Positions 1 to 12,623 of a stretch of 64,000 bases of DNA are shown here, piece by piece. The notes beneath the pieces were generated by a model. It searched no databases. It was given only the letters and a program-made list of their open reading frames with translations, and was not told the DNA's origin. A program made the position numbers and the translations under genes. This DNA comes from Larus michahellis (taxonomy: Eukaryota > Chordata > Aves > Charadriiformes > Laridae). Location: positions 9,300,001 through 9,364,000 of the forward strand of contig NC_133906.1 of NCBI RefSeq assembly GCF_964199755.1, written 5' to 3'. Each line of letters starts with the position of its first letter. The first letter of the stretch is position 1.

Positions 1-859
1 AGGGCGTTTTCACAAGAGTCTTTTCTTGTCTGTGTTATCAGATACCTAGGCAGGAGCCAACTGGGGCAAGTGAAAAAGATTGCTGAATTTCACTTTGAAT
101 TAGAAGGTGCATGAGACAAAAGAAAAAAAACCAACCTTAACACATCATCTGCACTGTGCTCGCGGTGGCTCACTGGTGCTTGGGCTGGTTCCCGCTTCCC
201 TCTTCCTAAAATAAGCTCTATTTATTTTTATCTTAATGGGTTAGGACTGCAGTTCCTAAGCAGAGCTAATGGTCTCAAGGGCATCCTTGAAGTTTAAACA
301 GAGATTTGACTCATTTTTATGGGGGCTTTTGGAGAGGGACAATCACTCTCTAAAGATTGTTCACAGACTTCCAAGCTCCTTTTAGGCAGGGCAATAAAAG
401 TTACTCAAATCACCAGTCCACGCTAAGCCAGGAGGCCTGTCGGCTAGAAAAACGCTTTTTCCTTCCCATTAGTACCTCAAAAAAAACCCTCCAAAGCACC
501 GACACTCATCTTTGAGGAGAGGCACGCTTCCATTGCCATCGCCCAGTGCTACGGCAGGCTGTATTTCAGGCTGCCTCCAGCCCGTGTGAACTGCAGCTGT
601 TTTGGCATCTGCTGAGTCATTTTACTCGGTTGCAAAGTCGGTATCTGTAAGGGTAGAACGCGTTAGCGCTCAGAAAGCAAACAAGGGAAAAATCCTTCCT
701 TGCTGGGACACAGTCCCGTCCTGCCATCCCGGGGTGGGAGCCGGCCATCCCTCACCTTTAGGCGCCCGTAGGAGACAGCGGAGCTACAGTTACACTTTTT
801 ACCCTGTAGGTGCTGGGTGATGCACTTTCCCTTTGCCACACGAGCCATGCCTTCCCCCG

Positions 860-1140
860 GCCAGCTTTACCCATAGGATGGGACGGCATAGCCCGCTGTG
901 CTGGGGGCACGGGGGATGCGGGCAGGGGATGGGACTGCCGTGGCCCGGAGCAGCCCCCAGCACCCCCTGGGCCGGTGCGGGGGATGCACGGACAGGACGG
1001 CTTCGCTGCCCAGGAGGAAGCACCACAACAGGCCCCAGCAGCCCATCCACGGCACGGACCGGCACCCCCAGTCCTACGCGCGTCCCGTGGGGGTCTGCCG
1101 AGGCGGACGGCAGCCCGAACCGGCTCCCCGTGATCAAGGT
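860..1140. promoter_or_regulatory. Orphan CpG-rich patch
   Basis: About 280 bases carry roughly 25 CpG dinucleotides by eye, against a CpG-poor surrounding, with GC well above the flanks. CpG islands of this kind usually mark promoters. No coding exon follows within the next few kilobases on the plus strand, and the nearest gene downstream is C1QTNF2, about 9.3 kb away. It could be a distal C1QTNF2 promoter with a non-coding first exon, a promoter for a gene off the left edge (minus strand), or an island of no known use. Confidence 0.4.
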
Positions 1141-1654
1141 GAAACCTGCCACAGCCACGGCAGGAGGCTCTTGCTAAAAAGCAGCACAGACAGGACACGG
1201 TCTCTTGTAACGCTCCCCTGCAACGTCTAGCTGAAACAAAGTGAACAGAGTCTCAGGGCTGCTCTGTTTCACTGTGAACGGGCAGTGTATTTATTTAACA
1301 AAGTGTGCTGCCAAACATGTTCTCCGGCAGAGCTGTCTGGGAGCCCGGGTGAGCTCAGCTCAGCGTTGCTGCACACACATATTTTCCATCTGCCTGGCAG
1401 GAGGTTCCCAGCCCTGCCTCTCCCCACGCCGCCGAACTAGGTCAGGCTCTCCCTGCCTCCAGCACGCCACCGATCCAGGCACAAAATCACCAGTAACTGC
1501 GGCTTCCCCAGTCACACCTGGAATTGCCCGGCAGGACTGCCTTTTTCAAACATCGTTTCATCCCGGGCCTGTTTCACGCCAATCCCAAAGCCCCGGGACA
1601 GCTGCTATGGGGCAGGTTCAGGATACCCTGGAGGTATTTTAAAGACATGTAGAT

Positions 1655-1755
1655 GTAGTGCTGAGGGACATGGTTTAGTGGTAACTTGGTTGTGCTACGT
1701 TAACTGTTGCACTTGAGGATGTTAAAGGTCTCTTCCAACCAAAACAATTCTATGA
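1655..1755 (+). mobile_element. CR1 LINE 3' end fragment
   Basis: The stretch carries the recognisable 3' end of avian CR1: a GGTTTAGTGG-like string, then GATGTTAAAGGTCTCTTCCAACC, and finally ATTCTATGAT, which is one copy of the 8-base tail repeat of this family. It is a short, 5'-truncated and diverged copy on the plus strand, with no coding capacity. Only the last 100 bases or so are recognisable, and the left edge is uncertain. Confidence 0.8.
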
Positions 1756-2491
1756 TAAGCATAAGGGCTTTTTCTGCTCAACACCGTTAGTGTCTGAGGA
1801 AACCACTGTGGCTTCCCAGGCCGATCCGACTGGCACCCTGGCAAAGCCCACAGGAAGTTTTCATCCATCAGCAACCCAAGGCAGGACCCGTGCACCTGCA
1901 ATGCCTTCAGCCTTTGGCTGACTCCAGCCCCACGCGCAGAGGGGGCTCTCCAAGAGAAGGGGGATGCTCCTACGGACTTTATGGAAACAGGCAAAAAGTG
2001 AGAATTCACATCCGACCGATCACCAGAGCTGCCCCAGGGGAGAGCGGCGCTCTCAGCCCGTGTCTGGGGGTGTCCCCACTGGCGCTCACCCCAATGCCGA
2101 GGGGGCAGAGGGCTTGGGGCAGCTCCCCATGGGCACGCCAGAGCTCCGCAGCCATACGGCAGCTTTTCTAAAACAGCCTTCACCCCAGTGAAATTTCAGG
2201 GATGACTGTGTGGGTTTGGGGAGGGGGGTTGTTCTCCTAACGGTAGGGAACAATCACTGAGCCGTCAGGGAGCTGGGGATGGGGTGACAGCTCCAAAGGA
2301 GCTCTGTGGGACCATCGGCTCAGCAGGAAAACAGCCCTGTCCTTCCTCGGCCAAACATTCCCACCCCTCCCAGGAGCAGCTCAACTGATTACAGCTCCCA
2401 AAGCAAACTATATACATACTTCATTTTTACGGTACATCCATTCCCACCATGTTGCAATAGCAAGTGCAGGAGAAAGCTAAAAAAAAACCAA

Positions 2492-2508
2492 ACACACACA
2501 CACACACA
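2492..2508. repeat. (CA)n microsatellite
   Basis: About eight uninterrupted AC units follow an A-rich run. It is a simple repeat with no gene nearby. Confidence 0.9.
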
Positions 2509-4127
2509 TCTCCAATAAGGACGAATTCTGTCAGAGTAAGGAATGATACTTCCAGCATCCTCCCAATCAGCTGATAACCGCACCGAGCAGAAAATATTTG
2601 CTGGCTGGAGAGCAGCAGGGCAGGCTCTGGAGCCCTGCCACCGAGCACACGCCTGTCCCAAGCCCCGTGCAGGATCCTGGCTGGGGCAGAGCAGGAACCA
2701 CGCACCCACAACTGGGACCTGGCCGTGGCCAGGAGCACCAGTGACCCTTCCTGGGTGGGTGAGGATGGCCCCAGGGCCATCACTGCCCTCCCAGCAGGGT
2801 GACGGGTCCCCCATAACCTCCCACGCTGCCAGCCTGGGTACATGTAGGGCCAGGCCCTACGTCTGGGTCATCTCGCAGCTCCTGTTTAGACTCTCCCCAT
2901 CGCTTCCTTAAAAAGGCGAGTCTGGTCCGTACCAACCCCGGCAGCATCAGAGCGTCCTGCAAAGTGGGGAGGGAGGGAAGGAGTGGGCCGGGGGGAGCGG
3001 GGTCAGGAAACTCTTCAACCTCTCGTTCCTGTCTCTGCACCTCCCTAGGGGCTGCCAGGGAAGCACTGTCAATTTTGAGAGTTGTAAGGCAAATTCTGGG
3101 TTTAATGGGCTGGTTTAAGCCAGGATATCAACACTGCCCAGAGCTGCAGCACCGTGACTTGCTGCAGCGGAAAAACACGAAGGGACAGGGATTTACTGCG
3201 GCTCAACGCTTCTGTGTTGGCAGAGCTAAAGCTGAACTCCAGCTTCAGCCACTGCTTCTGGTGTTGCTGCCTCACCTTAAGCAAATGCTAGGGGTTTTGC
3301 AATTACTTTACAAGCTTAAAACAAAATCCCAACCCTACCAAAGGGAGAAGCATTCCCACCCTGCCACCCCTATGGCAGAGTCTCTGTATTTTGTCTCGTG
3401 CATCCACCTGCAACAGGGCTGAGGTACATGCAGTTTCCTCTCAAAATTCGTATTTGCAAAGCTGCTGCTTCACCACGATGTCCTTTAATTCAAGCCTGGA
3501 GTGATCTGCCATTGCCTGTTAATCTAAATTGTTTTAGAAATGAGTTTCCACCCTTAGGACAAGATCTGCTTTCCCCGCTAATGATCCACGATTAAGTGTC
3601 AAAGTTGTTCCCTAAGTTCAGTCCACGTCACCCATCGCCTTACAAATTCTGCTTGTGCAAGCAGCGGCAGAGAGAGGCAGAATTGGTCGGAAATGATCCA
3701 GGCAACTCCTGAGCCTTTCATACAAGACTGCGAGGGAGAGAGAAAGGGAAAAGCTCCCCAAGCACCAAGAGCTTTCCAGCCATATGTGAGTAAAGATTTC
3801 TTCCCATGCCACGTGACAGAGGAAGAGGCGCAGACCCATTACACAATAATAAAAATATGCCTTTGGCAACATTGAGCCAAAACTTGGAGCTGCTGCTGGA
3901 AGCTAGCAATCCGCACAAAAAGGATTAAAACGTTAATAGAAAAGAAAGACTGAAGTCAATATTGCACACCCCTCAGAAGGACGCTGCTGCGGCAGGACGG
4001 GGCTCGGGCTCTGCATGTGACAGTGATCTGCAGCAAAACATCTGCTTAAAATCGTGTAGGTTTCCAGCGCCTGTCAAGATCTCACTAAAGAGATTAGTCC
4101 TGGTGAGTAGATTCACTTTTCGGTTTG

Positions 4128-4154
4128 TTTTTTTTTTTTTTTTTTCTCTCTCTC
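4128..4154. repeat. Poly-T run followed by CT repeats
   Basis: Eighteen T residues run directly into about five CT units. This is low-complexity sequence, and it cannot be told here whether it came from a retroposed tail or from slippage. Confidence 0.85.
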
Positions 4155-7100
4155 CTCGTAACCTTAACTTTGAAAACTTACCAAATAAGGTCTAGATCAT
4201 TGAGCACTCAGGTTTCCAACGCCTGCACAGGAATCCATACAGGCAACAGTCGCCAGTTAAAAGAAATACTCCAGGAAGGAAACATTCCTCAGACTTTTGC
4301 TGGGAGCACCTACCTCGTACAGCTGAAACCGCAGCCTCTCCCTTGCTCCGGTATCCATCAGCAGCTTCTGTAACAGGGCTTTTGCCCGGGGCTAGGAAAG
4401 GTTTGCCACAGGCACCCCTGGCTGCCTAAAGTGGAGACGGTGATGCAGGTTCAGGCATAGAAGATGCGTCGTTCTCCTTTATCTCCTTTAACATTGCTTT
4501 GTGCAACAGCAGATAACAGATCAAACGCATATCTGACACAACTACTTCATTGGCTTATATCAGAAATTAAATAGGTCCATTTCAGCTGCTGTCACCAGTG
4601 GCACACCTTATTATATCTAAATCAGCCCCGTGCACCCAAGGGCTCCTTATGCTTCCACCCCAGGGATGCTGCAGGGCAACCACTAGAGCTGAGAATTAGG
4701 CTCACAGGGATAACGATTATTTTGAAAACTAATTAAGACGCCTTGAGGTTTACCGGGAAATTGTGAAGCAGGAAGATGGTTCTTTTGTTTAAGAAAGCCT
4801 TGAGTATTGGAAGGAATCAGAGTAGAAAGTCACGGTTGTTTGTTTGCTGCTGGGTCCCCCCTCGTGCGATGGGACCACCCTGCTCCTCCTGCCTCCGAGC
4901 ACCGATTCCCCGCAGACTCCCCTCTTTCCCCACTCTGCGTTTTTCCTCCTCATGGGCAGGCACACGCCACCACCGCATGGCACAGCGTGGCTTCCCTGGC
5001 CAACAGTCACCGTCTAGCCACCACACGTGCCACCAAACCACCCCACATCTTGCAGACCCTCAGGGATTTTCCCTCCGACAGGATTTCAGCCCAGCTGCCC
5101 TGTAAGCACCAGAAAGTACAACTGATCCTTCATCCCTGGGGCTCACACTTACAAGCAAAATCTTTTCTTACAGGAACACCTTTTTATAGATCTATAGAAT
5201 TGATCTGGCTTCTTAACTGTGAAGTGGGTCAGGAAGCTCACCTGCAGCAGGGTTGGGACAAGGGTGGTCACACAGGGGCTCGCAGGAGCCACACAGAGCA
5301 GGAATGCCGTGGGCAGCCAAAACTATAGGGGAGACATGGCAAGAGACGTGTCCCCCCAGGCTCCTGCCTGTGACGCCCCTCCAGCAGCAGAGACCCATCC
5401 CATGCTGCAGGTCCAGACTGGGGGCTGTAAGGAGCCCTGTGGGCACACAGCTGCTAGGGATGGAGGCTCTCGGGTGACAGTGATGCACTGTAGCTCCAGC
5501 AACAAGGGCGTGCACAGAAAAGCTATTGGAGAGCACAGGCTTGCAGTCCTGCATCCAACACAGATGCTCCATGTGCTACAGAAGCTCATGTGATGCTCAG
5601 GTTTCAGCGTGGAAGGTCGGGTTCAAATCCTGCTGATCGTACAAGAGTCTGCTTCAAACAGGCTGGCGGGGGCAGCTGGGGACCCAGGCTGCCCACCCGC
5701 TCCCAGCATTTCTCCACCTGGGGAAACCCAAGTCCCATTCTCCCTGGCCCCTGCGGCCGGGAGACCCAAGGCACAGGGCAGCCTCTGCCACGGGCCTGAG
5801 CTCCGGTAGGAAGAGAAGAATGCACCAAAGCAATGAGCAATAACAACAAAATGTCCTAAAGCAGAAAGGAGGTGTCACGTAAAGGCCATGGGGCAGAGTC
5901 AGAACATCCCATTTCAGGCATGCTTTCTTTGAGTCATTCATATATTTTATTATGTGATTATAGTGAAGCCCCCTAAATGTGCAGCTCGTTAGGAAGAGAG
6001 AAGCCAGTAATCACTCAGCTCTGCATGTACCACACTTGCAAGTCAGAGATGCTCTGTCTTTATTGCTTTATTTGCCCTGACGTGTTTTCTATAAACGTGT
6101 GCCCTAGCTCTAAGATTCAGGAGTGAACACTTTCCAAAATTGTTCCCTTCCTGGTTTGATTTCTGACAAGTATTCCCCAAAATTACCCAGTGGGGATCCA
6201 CAGGACAGTTTTACAGACTACACTGATCCCAAGGGATGCTCTGGACCCACAGCAAAAATTTTGATTGATTCAGCTGAAGGACACAGGGAATCATGGTCTC
6301 TTAAACCCACCTGATAGACACCAGTCTGAGCTTCATCTTCTACCTCAGGGCCCAGACATTTGCAGCACGTTTTGGAGTCTCTCTGCTCTCTCTGGATGGA
6401 GGTTTGACCCAGCTGTGATGACAACATGAGGTCTCACCCAGAGCCTACCCAGAATCCGGGAGACTAAATGGTCCTTCCTCCAAGACCCTCTACCTCAGAG
6501 CATCTCAGTGCTGCCCTTGTCCATCACATGCCTACCATGAGTTGCACCATCTCCTGAGCCAAAGGGCTTGGTCTTCTTCAACCGAGCAACCTAGAAAGCA
6601 CCATTGCCACTAAATATTTCAGAAGGCATCATTTCAGAGTGACTCAATGGATGGATAGGATATTTCTAAGTATTGAGAAGAAAAGCATTTCTGCATGCAT
6701 GAGATCTTGCCTTTCACCAAACTGTTGTCACCAAGGGAGAGGCAGTCCACACATGAAGGGCCAGAGCATCTCTGCTCCGGCCCAAGCTCGGCACCAATGC
6801 ACCTGATAACCTCAAGCAAGCCCCGGTGCTGCCCCAGGCTCTGCTGGGGAGAAGACGAGGCACAGCAGCCCTAAGGCCTGGCCAGCCATGCCCATGCTGC
6901 AGACACCTGAGCTAGCTTGTTTAGGTGAAGCTGGTCCACTTTCTTTTCCCATGCTGAAATCAGTGCCCGGTACCGCTGTGTTCCCCCTGGGTGCTGAGGA
7001 GCTGAACCTTTGCATTTCAATGGCAGGTACAAACTACAGCCATCACCAGGTCAGATGCAGGATCTCCTCTCCTCCCCTCCACCACCAGTCAGCTCTCCTA

Positions 7101-10100
7101 ACCCCTGGGGCACAGTGCACACTCCCACACAACAGGCATCGGTCATGGCCAAAAAGTCTCCAAAACCCTATTAACAAAGACATTAATTAAAATGCCACTA
7201 GAAAAGTAAGACCTCAGCTGAAACCGTGCAGCAGGGGCTCCAGTGCCAGGCCTGCCGCCCGTACTGCGGAGAGGAAAGATGCTGTTCTGTTTCCAATTTG
7301 CTTTTTGGAGCTCATCGTACATGCTACATCGAGGAGCAATTTTCCTTTTAAGGTGGAACAGCATGAGGTTTGTTTTCTTTCAAAGAGAATTCTTTAAGAG
7401 GTTATTTATAGATCCTCTTGTGAATGTGACTGTGCTTTGCATCCCACACGCGCTGCTGTGATGTGGGATGAAATGTTCTTGTGGAGCCGTTAATTAACAC
7501 CGACTCGGGAGCTGTGCCACAGCACGGCTCCAGGTAGTCAAATGTTCCCCATCTATCCAAGTACTGGTACTACTGACCTCCCAGCTTCGGGGCATTTTGC
7601 ATTTGCCGCTTCTTATCCCATCAGGTCAACTAGCCGGGCTGTCTGAGGGTAACAGAAGTACTTATGGTAAGAGCCTTTAAGAGAAGGAGCTGCCCTCCTG
7701 CACTGTGCTCCCTCTTGCCCATTTCTTCTCTACATGAAGCAGTCCCAGCTTTTTTCCAGGTTATGCTCCACAAAGACATTTTTCCTTGCCACAACTTATT
7801 ACTGTCATCCACCTCCAGACGCCTCTCATTTCTCTTCTGCCCCATTTGAGGTGGTTACTGGGAAGCAGGGATGCAGCTTTCCTTGGGATCTCCTGACTCC
7901 GCAGGCATTCTAACATTTTGTTCCCCTTTCTGTGAACTGAGAAGCCTTTGTTCAACTGTCCACATTAATACTGGTCGGTGATTTCCATCTCACAAAGCCA
8001 TTAAACTGACACCTTTCACCAGCAGCAAATAAACTTAAGTATAAGAAAAGCAAAAGAGAGCTGAAGAACAAAATGGCTTAGCAGCCAAATACAGCACGGA
8101 GATCTGTTTTGCATTTCCCACTCCTCTGCATGTTCTTAATTATACATAGCACAGAACTGGGGGGCTCCCACTCGGCATTAATATGGAGCATATTGCTTGC
8201 TGGATTTGGAGCATGTAATATGCATGTCCACCCCCTTCAGGAGCCGATACTGGGATGAGAGAGCTAAGGCCAACATGAAATTTGTACAATACTTTAAGCA
8301 TCTTATTTCCAGTGCAGGAGTTTAACATAACAGTACTGGGGAGATGCTAAAGCCTCCCAGTATTTGTCTTAATGCCAAGCAGGACCTTGCCTGACCAACA
8401 GGTCACCAACATATTGAAAGGCCTGGGGTATCCCAGCTCATCTTCTACTGCATCTGTGTTGCACTACACATTTGCTTCAGCGCCAAAGCTTGATGTGAAA
8501 GGCAGTTGCAATCCTCGCTTATATTCTGTATTTTGTTAGCAGGACTTTGGGATGTGATAAGAAAGTCCATGCCAATGGATGATTCTTGTAAAATATTTAA
8601 CCCTCTACCATCAGAGGTAGCTGTAACGAGGGAAAAGACTAAATTTCATAGTAGTCTTTTCCATCAAACAAGAGTGTGCACCTCTTAGCCCAGGGGTAGG
8701 AATTGTATCAAAGTGATACATGGCTAATTCCTTTAAAAAAAAAAATCCTTTGGCTTTAGCTTGATCTCTCCTAATCAAAGAGCTGCTGAGCAAACAGTGA
8801 ACCGGCCACAGATTTGTATGGGGCATTTTTAGGCTTCATGTCTCATTTCTCCATGGGCTACTCCAGCTTTGGAAGCTGAAAGAAAGAAATTGTGCCAGGG
8901 GATGCCTTTCATCCCCAACCAGTTCATTTCCGTATTCACACAACCGGAAAAGAGCCCGACTCCATCAGCATCTCCCCTCAGCCCGCGGTCGGTGCCCGCC
9001 AGGGACCACCAGCCCTGCTGGGAAGCTGGTGGCCATGACTGTTAACATCCCTCACCAGCAGAGCAAAGGGAGGAAAAGATCCTCAGCCTGGGCATGGGGA
9101 GGGGATGGCAGGAGCACCTTTACCCATGGGTAGTCAGAAACCGATACCACAGGGGAAACTCTCTTTTTTACTATGTCTGAAACCATGCGCAGACCCCCAG
9201 TCCTGTTTTAAATGCCTCTAATACCCAGAGTCTTGGGTGGGTCATGCACGAAGATGAGGTCTCATCAATCAGCACGATTTTGAGCATCTTCTCTAAGCTG
9301 CTGATGTATCTGAGCACTATTTCAAGATGCAGTGGAGTTACTCAGGAGTTGCACATGGAGCACAGCTATTTGCAGACAGCTCCACGCGCAGATATCCAGA
9401 GGAATATTTTACTGTATAATAACTGCTCTGTATCATTAGCAGGTTCATGGGAATAGCTTTATTCCAGAAATTATTTTCTATCGCTATCTCCCCACCCAGG
9501 AGCAGAGTGAGACAAGCCCAGGAGGCTCAGCCTCCTGTGTGAATGGAGGCAAAGCCTGGGATGCTCCCAAAAGGCCCTTGGTGTTTGCTATACTTAAAGC
9601 AATAGCTCACTTTACAGAGCCAGGAGACAAACAACCACTGGGGTTTTAAGTTACCCGTCTTTCTAAGGTGAATGTTAGTAACAAACACAAAGACTGAGCT
9701 ACTGCCCCCCCAGAGAGGCAGGTCAGCATGGCAAGGGGTTAGGAATCCCCCGTCGGAGGCTGCAGCAGGGCTGGTCAAGGCTGCAGGGGCGGCTGCACCC
9801 CGACACCGAGCCAGAGACCTGGCTGGCGATGCGGCTGCAGGTTGTGCAGCGCCATGCAGCCGAGCTGCGACAAGGAACGGGACATCCTCAGCCAGCCAAG
9901 AGGCTCAATGCGCACTGTCAGGCAGAAGGCAGTAAGGACTGCCCTGGCTCAAAGACTTCGCAAGCCCGTCTTCTAAATTCAGCCTGCATCATACAATGGG
10001 TTTTGTGCTCGTTAAGAAACCCCAGTGACCCAACCACAGGGCAGGTCTTACCGGGGAAGTTTACACCAAAATCCTTTCTCTTTCCTCCACTCTGCTAGTC

Positions 10101-10233
10101 CCAGGCGGCTGCTTTCTGCACCCCTCTGCCATCGCTACTTGGGTTTCAGGGAAAAGGAGGCCTGGGGAACAAAACGATGGCCACAGATATAGACTTAGAG
10201 AAGAGCAAGTTTGAAAAAAATATTGGTTAGACC

Positions 10234-10240
10234 TATAAAA
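10234..10240 (+). promoter_or_regulatory. TATA-like box upstream of C1QTNF2 coding exon
   Basis: TATAAAA lies 170-206 bases upstream of the two candidate C1QTNF2 start codons (10410 and 10440). If used, transcription would begin near 10265 and run unspliced into the coding exon, and the ATG at 10410 would then be available. The competing reading is a splice acceptor at 10430-10431 fed by a distant first exon. A TATAAAA string alone is weak evidence. Confidence 0.3.
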
Positions 10241-10439
10241 CTCCACGAGCCAAATCCCTGAATTCATGTCACGCCAAAACAAACAGCTCCCACACCCTGC
10301 CAAAAAAAGCCCAATTATCTCCCACTTTCATGCAAGTCTCTACAACGCACTGTCCAGGTGGAGGGGACACCGCCGTACCCACACATGCCGACTACCACAC
10401 ACGACAGCCATGTCCCGTCTCCTATTTACAGGCTGCGCC

Positions 10440-10680
10440 ATGATCTCTGCTGTCCTCCTCCTCTGGACTGTGCCCTGTGTGGCAAACCACATCCTCGGGG
10501 GCTTTGCCAAGGGAGCGCTGCAGGAAGGTCCCCAGCTGGCATGCAGCCTGCCAGGACCCCCCGGGCCACCCGGCCCCCCCGGTGCACCTGGGGCTCCAGG
10601 GACAGTCGGCAGGATGGGCTTCCCAGGCAAAGACGGCAAGGATGGCAAGGACGGGGATAAAGGCGAGCATGGCGATGAAG
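10440..10680 (+). CDS. C1QTNF2: C1QTNF2 coding exon A (signal peptide and first collagen triplets)
   Basis: The exon encodes residues 1-80 plus one base of Gly81 and ends at a consensus donor (AAG|GTAAGA). A CTATTTACAG acceptor ends at 10431, eight bases before the ATG, so the exon probably begins at 10432 with a spliced 5' leader. In that case 10440 is the first ATG of the exon. Confidence 0.88.
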
Positions 10681-12623
10681 GTAAGAGAAGAGAGCTTCTT
10701 AACACAACAGGGGTAAAATGTAAAAGCAATAGGGCAACAGCCCAGTTAACAGCAACCTGTCACCTCAAGTCTGAGCCCCAGGACAGACATCTCATAGGAA
10801 ACTCTTCTAGAAACTTCTACTCTCCCCCTTCCAGAATCTCACACTTGTCAGCTCCTGCCAGGAGGGTTCAGACTCGCATTATTTGCTGATAGCATCTTAA
10901 TGCTGTGTCCAATTCCTATGGGCTTCATTTCGTTATGAGGTGAAATATTCCCTGTTCTGATATATGCTCTTTAGATGTGACAAAGTGGTGGTCTCTGACT
11001 CCTGCTCTCAAGAAAAACAAAGTCAGGTGAAAAGAATTAAGTACTTGCTCCCCGGAGCGCTCTAGCTGGGTGACAAGCACTGCTCTGACCGTGCTCCATC
11101 TAAATCAAAGCTAACAACCACCCTTTAATCCTGAGGCAGAGCTCTCCTTTAGATCCAGCCGTACAGTCAGCAAGCACCAGGACCAGCTATGGTGAGAAAG
11201 CAGTGATTTCCCGTTGCCACACTAGAGTGCACTCCTGATTCAGCATAACACCAGCGCGCCAAAGCTGCATCTTACTCTCCTCTCCCACCCCCAAAAAATG
11301 GAATCTGGAGAACAGGTTTCCACCTGCAGCTGCATTTAAATCTAGTCTTGCCACAGCAGGTCGAGAGACAGGGAATAAATCCCCATGAATTTGTCCTATA
11401 CCAAACACTACCGCAATCAGCAGCTTCAGCATCACGGTGACAGCCCAACTCGCTTCCCATCTGAAGGCAGTCCCTGCACGGGGTGTCTTCTGGTTCATGA
11501 CTGGTTCATCCCCCAGCTAGGCTGGGCTTTTTACTACCCCTAGATTTTTTGAATTTTTTTTTTTTTAAACAGCAGCTTCATGTTAAATGTGGTGGGGGTG
11601 GGGGGAAGACAGGAGATTAAAAGTACTCCATCTGCTCAAATCTAGGTTCCAAAAGCTTCACAAACCTGTCCGACTCCTGAAAAACCTGAACATTTAAAGC
11701 TTGTTATTGGCCAGCTTTATAATTAATTGCTCCTTTTTCTCAAGTGAGCCAGATAATTGAACCAGCCTTTCAGTCCTTAAAAGGGACAGCCTGTCCTGCT
11801 CCTGAGTCCCATTGTTATCATGCCAACAACCTACCTAACATGGTTAGTCAGTCCTGACAGATGTCCAGCCCCAGGTGGTATTTCATCAGGGTTCTCACCA
11901 GCGAGGTTTTCCTCCTAAATGAAAATACACTGCTGCAATGATATAATCCTTTTTGACTTGCCACATCATCTCTTTCACTGAAAAATTTACGAGGTTATTT
12001 GTCTTCCAGGTCCACAAGGCAGAACAGGAAACCCCGGCAAGCCAGGACCGAAGGGGAAAGCAGGAGCTATTGGCAAGGCAGGCCCACGAGGGCCCAAGGG
12101 TTTAAAGGGTAATCCTGGAAAAAATGGGGCACCGGGAAAGAAAGGGCCCAAAGGGAACAAGGGCGAGACCGGGCTGCCAGGACCCTGCACCTGTAATGCC
12201 AACAAAGCCAAATCTGCCTTCTCTGTGGCAGTCTCAAAGAGCTACCCAAGGGAAAGGCTGCCCATCAAATTTGACAGGATCCTGATGAACGAGGGAGGAC
12301 ACTACAATGCTTCCAGTGGGAAATTTATATGCAGCATCCCAGGTATTTACTACTTCACTTATGACATCACTTTGGCCAACAAACATTTGGCCATTGGCTT
12401 GGTCCACAACGGGCAGTACCGCATCAAGACTTTTGATGCCAACACTGGAAACCATGATGTTGCCTCTGGATCAACCATCCTTTCTCTGAAGCAGGAGGAT
12501 GAGGTATGGCTGCAGATCTTTTACTCAGAACAAAATGGGCTCTTTTACGATCCCTACTGGACAGACAGCTTATTTACTGGCTTCCTGATATATCCTGATC
12601 AAGATTATCTCAATGAAATATAG
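10440..12623 (+). CDS. C1QTNF2: C1q and TNF related 2 (CTRP2), complete coding region in two exons
   Basis: Coding parts 10440-10680 and 12010-12623 join in phase (GAT GAA G|GT CCA) and give 284 residues; human C1QTNF2 has 285. The product is a secreted, adiponectin-like factor expected to form trimers and higher oligomers. Residues 1-15 are a hydrophobic signal peptide ending in Cys-Val-Ala. A cysteine at 35 precedes 34 uninterrupted Gly-X-Y triplets (Gly39 to Gly138), followed by a CTC motif at 140-142 and a globular C1q domain from about 148 to the end. The C1q domain contains an Asn-Ala-Ser glycosylation sequon and the family strings GIYYFTYDI and SLFTGFLIY. The intron is 1,329 nt with consensus GT and AG. 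The start at 10440 was chosen because its product aligns with the human amino terminus; an in-frame ATG at 10410 would add ten residues. The C1q domain is nearly identical to the mammalian one, so the symbol is firm. Confidence 0.95.
10681..12009 (+). other. C1QTNF2 intron
   Basis: This is a GT-AG intron of 1,329 bases. Apart from T-rich runs near 11547-11568 and a short G-rich stretch after it, I see no repeat or exon-like sequence in it. Confidence 0.85.
12010..12623 (+). CDS. C1QTNF2: C1QTNF2 coding exon B (rest of collagen stalk and C1q domain)
   Basis: It opens after TCTTCCAG and completes Gly81, carries the remaining Gly-X-Y triplets to Gly138 and the whole C1q domain, and stops with TAG at 12621-12623. 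No interruptions or frameshifts are visible. Confidence 0.96.

Larger units (their letters stand above)
1..10430. other. Upstream region of C1QTNF2, no coding exon recognised
   Basis: This is GC-rich sequence with many short overlapping open frames on both strands. None resembles a known protein and none has convincing splice borders, so I regard them as chance frames of GC-rich DNA. Within it I can support an orphan CpG-rich patch (about 860-1140), a CR1 LINE 3' end (about 1655-1755), a CA microsatellite (2492-2508), a T-run followed by CT repeats (4128-4154) and a TATA-like box (10234-10240). A 5' non-coding exon of C1QTNF2 may lie here, but I cannot place it from sequence alone. Confidence 0.5.

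Noticed and set aside
600-1230. Several overlapping open frames of 60-146 codons on both strands
   Set aside because: They coincide with the CpG-rich patch, overlap in many frames, and show no family motif; GC-rich DNA gives such frames by chance.
4807-5328. 173-codon plus-strand open frame
   Set aside because: No recognisable domain, and other frames and the opposite strand are equally open here.
5618-5640. tRNA T-arm-like string GGGTTCAAATCCTGC
   Set aside because: No matching D-arm, anticodon arm or acceptor stem surrounds it, so a tRNA gene or SINE head cannot be supported.
10266-10409. Amino-terminal extension of C1QTNF2 from an ATG at 10266
   Set aside because: It would bury the signal peptide behind about 58 polar residues, unlike any C1q/TNF relative, and would start almost at the predicted TATA-driven transcription start.
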